From: Methanosarcinales archaeon
Lineage (GTDB): Archaea; Halobacteriota; Methanosarcinia; Methanosarcinales; Methanogasteraceae
Direction: 5' to 3'
Assembly: GCA_003661105.1 (NCBI GenBank)
Contig: QMVM01000138.1
Location: forward strand, 1-5,763
Length of the DNA: 5,763 nt
Numbering within the stretch: the stretch's first letter is position 1; each line of letters opens with the position of its first letter. Shown piece after piece: positions 1 through 4,825 of this stretch. The notes below the pieces were generated by a model. The model was not told the DNA's origin, made no database searches, and saw only the letters and a program-made list of their open reading frames with translations. The position numbers and the translations under genes were made by a program.

Positions 1-151
1 CCGATGCCACATAACTCTTTCATATCCGAATTCTGTTCGTATATTATTCCATTTTGGGGGCATATCCAAACTCGATTATATATACCTGAACAGTTTTCAA
101 ATTTCCCCCTACAACTTAAAATCGACCTCAACAGTCTCCTTCAGCATCTCC
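1..151. other. AT-rich flank without a convincing gene
   Basis: I find no supported gene here. A 55-codon open frame runs on the plus strand from the ATG at 4 to a TAA at 169-171, but it overlaps the tail of the transposase relic, has no ribosome binding site and resembles nothing I know. An AT-rich stretch at 75-85 looks like a TATA box on either strand. On the minus strand it would sit about 55 bases before an ATG at 23-21 that runs off the left edge, so a leftward gene might begin here, but only seven codons are visible. A 9-base sequence at 56-64 has an inverted copy at 965-973, a weak candidate for an insertion sequence end. Confidence 0.4.
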
Positions 152-855
152 TTAAACCCCCCTCATTTTAAGTGTCTTCCTGGACTTTTCAGTTAAATTC
201 AGGTTCCAAATCTTCACCTGGCGTCACAATCTGATCTGAACTCGCCCCACTCGTTCCAGATCATGCAGAAATTCATCTGCTCCATGCCACACATTCTTAC
301 GGTCAGATAGCTCCTGAAGACGCCACTCCAGATATGCCAGAACACACACAAAGATATACACTCTGACCCGCCGCTCGAGCCTGTGACGTACAGGTTCTAG
401 CTCCTCTGAAGTCTTCAGTGTTCGGAAGACCTATCTCCACAAAATCCTTCTCGAAATAGGCTTTCACAACCTCATCAGGCGAAAGTGATTCATCAGTGGA
501 GAACAGAAGATATTTGCCGTGCGAACGTTCGGCTGCTGCAATCTCCTGGCTCTTATACTTCCATTCGATACGAGGACCGTTCTTTTTTCTGAGACTTTTT
601 ATTATCTTCTGGAATGGGATCGGAAAACAACAGAGAGCAGCTGATGCCAAAGAAGAGCACTGATGTGAGGTTATAAGCGACCGTTTCTGCCTCTCCCGGC
701 TTGAGTGGATGCATCTTGCGCCACTGTCGGTGGAAGGTATCATCGATCGCTTGCGTAAAATCGCGAATCTGCCTGATGTCCTCGTCGTCGTAGCATACAA
801 AGTCCATGGCTGTTAAAAATGAGTTTCTGGTGAGATCAGCGATCTTAAGATCCAT
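152..855 (-). pseudogene. Decayed IS1634/IS4-superfamily DDE transposase
   Basis: This is a remnant of a DDE transposase gene. The 5' part (855-553) reads 'GEAETVAYNLTSVLFFGISC', the region that carries the first catalytic Asp (Y-D-L-T-S) in this family; here the Asp codon is AAC, giving Asn. It then jumps directly to the segment before the last catalytic region, so the middle with the second Asp (the DRG region) is deleted. An extra A in the A6 run (plus-strand T6 at 583-588) shifts the frame into 'NGPRIEWKYKSQEI...GKYLLFSTDESLS'. A one-base insertion near 425-428 breaks the frame again, inside the YREK signature (Y-x2-K-x3-E-x6-K; YFEKDFVEIG then RTLK). The continuation includes 'PVRHRLERRVRVYIFVCVLA', meets an in-frame TGA at 226-224, and stays open as 'VKIWNLNLTEKSRKTLK' to TAA at 154-152. 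An in-frame TGA precedes the ATG at 855, and the N-terminal part expected for the family is missing. The gene is not functional. The family call rests on remembered motifs, not a search. Confidence 0.72.
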
Positions 856-907
856 AAGTCACCCCTGCGCACCCCCAGTCATCATCTCCAGGTGATCTGA
901 TCAGCGA

Positions 908-1093
908 TTATACGTGTTCATCCGTATCGGTCTGTGTTTTTGATTCGTCAGTATCTGCTATACTTATGCCCCCGCGATCGCAACTGTTGTTAGCCATCAC
1001 CTCTATGTCACTTTTGAACCCAACAGATAAAATGTTTACGCGCTCCGCAAGCCAATCCGAGCACTGTGCAAACCCGGTATCTGCGCCAATGAT
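908..1093 (-). other. 61-codon open stretch in gyrB frame, after the gyrB stop
   Basis: Immediately after the gyrB TGA, the same frame stays open for 61 codons and ends at TAA (910-908). It begins IIGADTGFAQCSDWLAERVN and ends in an acidic, Asp/Thr/Glu-rich tail (ADTDESKTQTDTDEHV). There is no ATG, GTG or TTG near its beginning. The only in-frame usual starts are GTG at 1000 and ATG at 997, which would give about 30 residues. I recognise no family. It could be chance, the remnant of a gene cut by the neighbouring insertion, or a tail made only by stop-codon readthrough. The rest of this spacer, towards the transposase relic, shows nothing else. I see no recognisable start of gyrA here. Confidence 0.25.
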
Positions 1094-2983
1094 TCAAACA
1101 TCCAGATTCTCGACTTCCCTTGCATGCTTCTCGATAAACGCCCGTCTCGGCTCGACAGCATCCCCCATCAGTATCGTGAACATTCGGTCAGCCTCCATCG
1201 CGTCCTCGATTCGAACCTGAAGCATCGTCCGCGTCTCAGGATCCATCGTCGTCTCCCAGAGCTGCGACGGGTTCATCTCGCCAAGACCCTTGTACCGCTG
1301 CACCGTGACGCCATTCTCTCCCATCTCCGCCCGTACCGCATCCAGTTCCTCATCAGTGAACGCATACCGCCTGACCTTCCCCTTCTTGACCTGATATAGT
1401 GGCGGCTGCGCGATGTAGACGTAGCCCGCCTCGATCAATTCGGGCATGTAACGGTACAGAAACGTCAAAAGCAGCGTTCTGATATGAGACCCATCAACAT
1501 CAGCATCTGTCATAATTGATATTTTATGATATCTCGCCTTATTAATATCAAGTTCCTCTCCGATCCCGGTCCCAAACGCAGTGATCATCGTCCTGATCTC
1601 GTTGTTGCGCAGGATTTTATGGAGTCTCGCTTTCTCAACATTCAAAATCTTACCTCTGAGCGGCAGAATCGCCTGAAACTTCCGATCTCTTCCCTGCTTC
1701 GCAGAACCACCAGCGCTGTCACCTTCGACTAGGTATATCTCGCTTTTTGCCGGGTCTCGCTCTGAGCAGTCTGCAAGTTTGCCAGGGAGATTCGATGTTT
1801 CGAGCGCGCTTTTGCGTCTTGTCGATTCTCTTGCTTTTTTAGCAGCTTCCCACGCCTCCGCTGCCTCTAACATTTTGTCTATAATCTTTTTTGCTGTTTT
1901 TGGATTTTCTTCAAGGAAATCAGTAACCCCTTCTCCAACGAGCGACTGAACTAGCCCTTTTACATCGGTATTTCCAAGTTTCATCTTGGTCTGACCCTCG
2001 AACTGCGGGTTCGCAAGTTTCAGGCTGATTACTGTGGTCAGACCCTCAAGCGTGTCCCTTCCACTGATCTTGCGGTTCTTTGCGAGATTGTTCGCTTTCG
2101 CATACTTGTTGATCGACATCGTGATTGCAGCTTTGAAGCCGCTCAGATGTGTCCCACCCTCCACCGTGTTGATGCTGTTCACGAACGAGAGGATGTTATC
2201 TGCGTATCCCTCGTTGTACTGAATTGCAATCTCAATATCGGTACTGTCCTTTGTTTTCTTGAAGTATGCAGGATCGTGAAGGGTATTTTTATTTTCATTC
2301 AGGTACTCGACAAACGACACAATCCCGCCGTCGAACTGGTATGTATCCACCGATGGTGGGTGTGGCTCGCCCCGTTCATCCTTGATTACGATGTACACGC
2401 CGCGGTTTAAGTATGCAAGTTCGCGGAGCCGCTTTGAGAGCGTGACAAACGAAAATACCGTCTCCTGAAAGATTCTGGGGTCCGGCTTAAATGTGATCGC
2501 GGTTCCTGTGCGGTCGGTATCTCCTATGACCAAGAGATCACCTGTTGGAACTCCCCGCGCATACTCCTGCACATACGCCTTGCCGCCCTTATGTATCTCG
2601 ACGCGCAGCCACTCCGATAGCGCATTCACGACCGATACGCCAACGCCGTGCAGCCCGCCAGAGACCTTGTACGTGTTCTTGTCGAATTTTCCCCCAGCGT
2701 GAAGTGTCGTCATCACGATCTCGACCGCGGGCTTGCCATACTCCTCGATTATGTACACAGGAATGCCCCTGCCATCATCCGATATTGTGGCAGAGCCGTC
2801 CCGATCCAATATAACCTCTATCGTGGAGCAGTGCCCTGCCATCGCCTCATCGATGCTGTTATCAACAACCTCGCTTACGAGATGGTGCAGTCCCACAGGT
2901 CCGGTGCTTCCGATGTACATCCCGGGTAGGGAGCGCACTGCTTCAAGTCCGTCCAGCACCTGGATGCGCTCTTCGTTTTCCAT
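1094..2983 (-). CDS. gyrB: DNA gyrase subunit B (type IIA topoisomerase ATPase subunit)
   Basis: GyrB is the ATPase and TOPRIM subunit of the A2B2 gyrase, which introduces negative supercoils into DNA in the cytoplasm. The 629 residues contain every expected motif. The GHKL ATPase domain has EVVDNSIDEA (38-47, catalytic Glu38 and Mg-binding Asn42), DDGRGIPV (69-76) and GGLHGVGVSV (109-118). The transducer domain carries the QTK loop (331-333). The TOPRIM domain has EGDSAGGSAKQGRDRKFQA (420-438) and DADVDGSH (493-500). The C-terminal part has RYKGLGEMNP (563-572), and the protein ends in the family-typical 'EVENLDV'. The length matches short GyrB proteins without the roughly 165-residue insertion of the E. 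coli type. The ATG at 2983 is chosen because it puts the conserved 'IQVLDGLEAVR' close to the N-terminus and no other usual start lies just upstream in frame; no clear Shine-Dalgarno sequence is seen. The gene lies 107 bp after aroD. No gyrA lies downstream within the window. ParE/TopoVI-B are less likely: the sequence is typical GyrB of the form that reached some Archaea from Bacteria. Confidence 0.97.
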   Translation of the reverse strand: MENEERIQVLDGLEAVRSLPGMYIGSTGPVGLHHLVSEVVDNSIDEAMAGHCSTIEVILDRDGSATISDDGRGIPVYIIEEYGKPAVEIVMTTLHAGGKFDKNTYKVSGGLHGVGVSVVNALSEWLRVEIHKGGKAYVQEYARGVPTGDLLVIGDTDRTGTAITFKPDPRIFQETVFSFVTLSKRLRELAYLNRGVYIVIKDERGEPHPPSVDTYQFDGGIVSFVEYLNENKNTLHDPAYFKKTKDSTDIEIAIQYNEGYADNILSFVNSINTVEGGTHLSGFKAAITMSINKYAKANNLAKNRKISGRDTLEGLTTVISLKLANPQFEGQTKMKLGNTDVKGLVQSLVGEGVTDFLEENPKTAKKIIDKMLEAAEAWEAAKKARESTRRKSALETSNLPGKLADCSERDPAKSEIYLVEGDSAGGSAKQGRDRKFQAILPLRGKILNVEKARLHKILRNNEIRTMITAFGTGIGEELDINKARYHKISIMTDADVDGSHIRTLLLTFLYRYMPELIEAGYVYIAQPPLYQVKKGKVRRYAFTDEELDAVRAEMGENGVTVQRYKGLGEMNPSQLWETTMDPETRTMLQVRIEDAMEADRMFTILMGDAVEPRRAFIEKHAREVENLDV

Positions 2984-3007
2984 GATATTGTTATGGCGGT
3001 GGAAGGT

Positions 3008-3045
3008 CGTAAAGTTATTGCAAGAGATGCTGTCGCTTTTTTAAG
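3008..3045 (-). promoter_or_regulatory. Candidate gyrB promoter elements
   Basis: In the 107-bp gap before gyrB there are two weak AT-rich candidates on the minus strand. One is CTTAAAAAAG at 3045-3036, about 58 bases before the ATG, which would give a leader of about 30 bases. The other is TTGCAATAACTTTACG at 3023-3008, about 33 bases before the ATG, which would give an almost leaderless mRNA and fits the absence of a ribosome binding site. Neither is a strong archaeal TATA box, so read-through transcription from trpF-aroD is equally possible. Confidence 0.28.
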
Positions 3046-3090
3046 TGGAATTGCCATGCCTTCGGAGTGCCCCGGGCGATGTGACCAAAC

Positions 3091-3780
3091 TCACACCTGC
3101 GGGCAGAGCATCTCAAGCATCCCGCGTAACTCCCTGATGCCGATTTGCCCGGGTGCTGTCGCAGCCCCGACTGAAGTATATGTAAGAGCGGATCCATAGA
3201 TCGGCGCAATCACCCTTGTGTGCACGCCATACCCCCCCATCCCGATGATACATGCCGGTGCAGGCGCACGTGCGCAATCGAGCGTTAGTTTGAGGAGCGA
3301 AAGTGCATCCTCGTACGAATGTGGAGTTGCAGCGAGTTTTGCGATATCTGCGCCAGCGTCGAAACATTCGGATAGGATATTCTGCATCGCGGTCATGTCA
3401 GGCGTCTTCGAAAAATCATGATACGAGATGATGACACGTTTTCCCGCCTTCTTTGCCCGATGCACAACCAGATCCCGGTATTCGCTTCTGGTTCGCAGTT
3501 CGATATCGATGGCATCGACCATCTCCAGCACAGAGAGTAATATCTCGATTCTCTCCTCTTCGGATCCCTCGAATTTGCCGCCTTCAACGTCAATACGGTT
3601 GGTTGCGATGATGGGGATTCTCACGGATTTATTTAACTGTTTAAAGAGCGAATGCAACGAATCGGCTGGATAATCCAGGAGATCGATCCTTATCTCAATT
3701 ATGTCAGCGCCAACCTTTGCAGCACGGATCGCGTTTCTCAGCGGATCATCCGCAATCGCTGCAACGATCTCAGTCATCAT
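3091..3780 (-). CDS. aroD: 3-dehydroquinate dehydratase, type I
   Basis: AroD removes water from 3-dehydroquinate to give 3-dehydroshikimate, the third step of the shikimate pathway, through a Schiff base with an active-site Lys. Numbered from a TTG at 3783, the sequence shows EIRIDLLD (30-37, substrate-binding Glu and Arg), YHDF (121-124, general base His122), AKLAATP (148-154, Schiff-base Lys149), GMGGYGVHTRVIAP (181-194, Arg190) and APGQIGIRELRGML (210-223). About 230 residues is normal for a stand-alone archaeal type I enzyme, a single TIM barrel. The start is ambiguous: TTG, ATG and ATG follow one another at 3783, 3780 and 3777. I choose the first ATG (3780), giving 229 residues, because ATG is favoured and the TTG adds nothing conserved. 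The start lies inside the 3' end of trpF (11-base overlap, different frame), so translation is probably coupled and the two genes form one operon. Confidence 0.95.
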   Translation of the reverse strand: MMTEIVAAIADDPLRNAIRAAKVGADIIEIRIDLLDYPADSLHSLFKQLNKSVRIPIIATNRIDVEGGKFEGSEEERIEILLSVLEMVDAIDIELRTRSEYRDLVVHRAKKAGKRVIISYHDFSKTPDMTAMQNILSECFDAGADIAKLAATPHSYEDALSLLKLTLDCARAPAPACIIGMGGYGVHTRVIAPIYGSALTYTSVGAATAPGQIGIRELRGMLEMLCPQV

Positions 3781-4522
3781 CAACCGCCCCGTCAGCCATC
3801 ATACACTCCCTAATGAAGCGGCGCACCTTATCAGGTTTTCGCTTTCGATCGGTTTCGACCCCGGACGCAGTATCCACCGCATACGGATGAACCTTTCGTA
3901 TCGCATCAGCAGCGTTATCCGGCGTAAGCCCGCCGGCAAGAATGATCGGCAGTCTCGAACGCTCGACGATCTCTGCGCTGATTCCCCAGTCGTGTACCTT
4001 CCCGGTCCCCCCGCTTCTGGCTCCGCTTTCCCCTCTGCTTTCTTCTCCGCTTCTAGATCTGCTTTTAGCCCCCGTACTGATGCTGGTGCGGCTGCTGATG
4101 CTGGTATCAAGCAGTATTGCATCGGCAATTCCAGTCAGGGCATCGATGCGGCTTATTATGTGATCGGAGGTCCCTGCTGGTGCGTCCTCCGGAACTGCAA
4201 TCGTCTTGATCAGCTTAACGGTCTTTGATATCTCTGCAAGTTCGCTTACAGGCAGGTCGTTATGGATCTGTACGCAAGTTGGGTGCGTCTCCCGTATCAG
4301 CGCCATCGCCGAACCGAGATTGTCAGGCATGATGACAAGCACCGAATCCACAAAGACCGGAACCTGTTTGATCAGTTCCTTCGCTGTTTCCGTATCGATC
4401 TTCCGTGGCGACCTGACCGGTACGTCTGTGATGAACCCGACCGCATCAGCGCCGCACAAAATGGCGTATGCGAGATCGGCAGGGTTCGTGTTTCCGCAGA
4501 TTTTTATTCGTGTTCGTGACAT
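3770..4522 (-). CDS. trpF: Phosphoribosylanthranilate isomerase with repeat insertion
   Basis: TrpF converts N-(5-phosphoribosyl)anthranilate to CdRP, the third step of the tryptophan branch. It is a TIM barrel: KICGNT (7-12, catalytic Cys9), SPRKI (38-42), VQIHND (84-89), LLDT (137-140, catalytic Asp139), GGTGKVHDW (171-179, phosphate loop), ILAGGLTPDN (194-203) and VDTASGVE (216-223). All key residues are present, so activity is likely. The protein has 250 residues, against about 205 usually. Most of the excess is a low-complexity stretch between LLDT and GGTGK (about residues 141-170), rich in Ser, Arg, Gly and Glu and encoded by tandem repeats. The family normally has only a few residues there. 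The tail (MMADGAVDDD) overlaps the aroD start. The ATG at 4522 is the obvious start, since it places KICG at residue 7; no Shine-Dalgarno sequence is clear, and the mRNA probably has a leader of about 10 bases. The gene is first in the likely operon trpF-aroD and divergent from gar1. Confidence 0.95.
   Translation of the reverse strand: MSRTRIKICGNTNPADLAYAILCGADAVGFITDVPVRSPRKIDTETAKELIKQVPVFVDSVLVIMPDNLGSAMALIRETHPTCVQIHNDLPVSELAEISKTVKLIKTIAVPEDAPAGTSDHIISRIDALTGIADAILLDTSISSRTSISTGAKSRSRSGEESRGESGARSGGTGKVHDWGISAEIVERSRLPIILAGGLTPDNAADAIRKVHPYAVDTASGVETDRKRKPDKVRRFIRECMMADGAVDDD
4009..4068 (-). repeat. Five degenerate 12-bp tandem repeats inside trpF
   Basis: On the plus strand the units are 4009-4020, 4021-4032, 4033-4044, 4045-4056 and 4057-4068, with consensus CTCYGCTTYYNG. 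The GCTT at unit positions 5-8 is invariant. The unit length is a multiple of three, so each copy adds four residues: KSRS, RSGE, ESRG, ESGA, RSGG (153-172), with Ser always second. The last unit merges with the conserved Gly-Gly of the GGTGK loop. The array looks like an in-frame minisatellite expansion by slippage, followed by point changes. Confidence 0.85.
4077..4105 (-). repeat. 11-bp direct repeat inside trpF (TSIS-SR-TSIS)
   Basis: CTGATGCTGGT occurs at 4077-4087 and again at 4095-4105 on the plus strand, 18 bases apart and in the same reading frame. In TrpF it gives TSIS twice, separated by Ser-Arg, just after the catalytic LLDT motif (its Thr140 opens the first copy). It lies 8 bases from the 12-bp array and is a separate repeat family. 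Confidence 0.8.
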
Positions 4523-4524
4523 AA

Positions 4525-4540
4525 CCGAAACCTTTATATA
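4525..4540 (+). promoter_or_regulatory. BRE/TATA promoter of gar1-tfb
   Basis: CCGAAACC followed by TTTATATA (4533-4540) is a classic archaeal BRE plus TATA box for TFB and TBP. A start site about 25 bases downstream would fall near 4563, just before the ribosome binding site at 4569 and about 20 bases before the gar1 start. The position therefore fits well. Confidence 0.7.
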
Positions 4541-4551
4541 CTCTCATCGTG

Positions 4552-4565
4552 CCATATATATTACT
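4552..4565 (-). promoter_or_regulatory. TATA box of trpF-aroD
   Basis: Read on the minus strand this is AGTAATATATATGG, centred about 35 bases before the trpF ATG, which predicts a start site near 4531 and a very short leader. It lies downstream of the gar1 TATA box in the opposite direction, so the two promoters face each other within 41 bp. Confidence 0.55.
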
Positions 4566-4568
4566 TTC

Positions 4569-4575
4569 GGTGAGG
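4569..4575 (+). promoter_or_regulatory. Shine-Dalgarno site of gar1
   Basis: GGTGAGG matches the archaeal anti-Shine-Dalgarno consensus and lies 7 bases before the TTG at 4583. It decides the start, because the first in-frame ATG would come only at residue 35, inside the conserved core. Confidence 0.75.
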
Positions 4576-4582
4576 CGTATAA

Positions 4583-4816
4583 TTGAAACGACTTGGTATT
4601 GTTCAACATCGATTCGGCAGTCTGTTGATCGCGAGGAGCGGTCAGCAAATTCCGGCCATCGGTTCTGCGGTGGTGACTAATACTATGAAGCGGATCGGGA
4701 CGGTGCGGGAGGTTTTTGGACCGGTAGCCCATCCGTATATCTCCGTTAAAACATATAAAAACATTACTGATTCTGAAGTTCATGAACTTGAGAACAAAAA
4801 ACTGTATACGGTGTGA
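4583..4816 (+). CDS. gar1: H/ACA RNP protein Gar1
   Basis: Gar1 is a small subunit of the H/ACA ribonucleoprotein, which with Cbf5, Nop10 and L7Ae uses guide RNAs to make pseudouridine in rRNA. Gar1 contacts the catalytic subunit Cbf5 and helps product release. The 77 residues fit the archaeal length and fold: an N-terminal strand MKRLGIVQHR, a central 'IGSAVVTNTMKRIGTVREVF', then the signature VFGPVAHPYISVK (44-56) and a C-terminal KKLYTV. The eukaryotic Gly-Arg-rich tails are absent, as usual in Archaea. The start codon is TTG, supported by GGTGAGG 7 bases upstream and by the KRLG N-terminus typical of the family. The gene is first in a likely two-gene operon with tfb, the next start lying 9 bases after its stop; I recall this pairing from other euryarchaea. 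Confidence is high despite the small size. Confidence 0.92.
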   Translation: MKRLGIVQHRFGSLLIARSGQQIPAIGSAVVTNTMKRIGTVREVFGPVAHPYISVKTYKNITDSEVHELENKKLYTV

Positions 4817-4818
4817 GG
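4813..4818 (+). promoter_or_regulatory. Shine-Dalgarno site of tfb
   Basis: GTGAGG overlaps the gar1 stop codon and lies 7 bases before the ATG at 4826, the same spacing as at gar1. An ATG at 4820 is only one base from the site, so 4826 is the better start. This arrangement suggests coupled translation of the pair. Confidence 0.6.
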
Positions 4819-4825
4819 GATGGAA

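Noticed and set aside
151..170. Short inverted repeat (CTTAAA ... TTTAAG) as a terminator or element end
   Set aside because: It has only 6 bp of AT-rich stem, and it coincides with the coding tail of the transposase relic.
4..171. Plus-strand 55-codon open frame
   Set aside because: It has no ribosome site, overlaps the transposase tail and has no family resemblance.
224..226. TGA in the transposase read as a recoded codon
   Set aside because: The same gene also has two frameshifts, a large deletion and a lost catalytic Asp, so the stop is simply another lesion.
214..895. 8-bp inverted pair (214-221 and 888-895) and 8-bp direct pair (232-239 and 893-900) around the transposase relic
   Set aside because: The relative positions do not fit terminal repeats flanked by a target duplication, and matches this short are expected by chance.
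966..1220. Plus-strand open frame of 84 codons
   Set aside because: It lies antisense to the gyrB 3' end and the adjoining 61-codon stretch and resembles no protein. It is a shadow frame.
3701..4228. Plus-strand open frame of 175 codons
   Set aside because: It is antisense to trpF and aroD. Its Ser/Ala/Pro-rich part is the complement of the trpF repeats.
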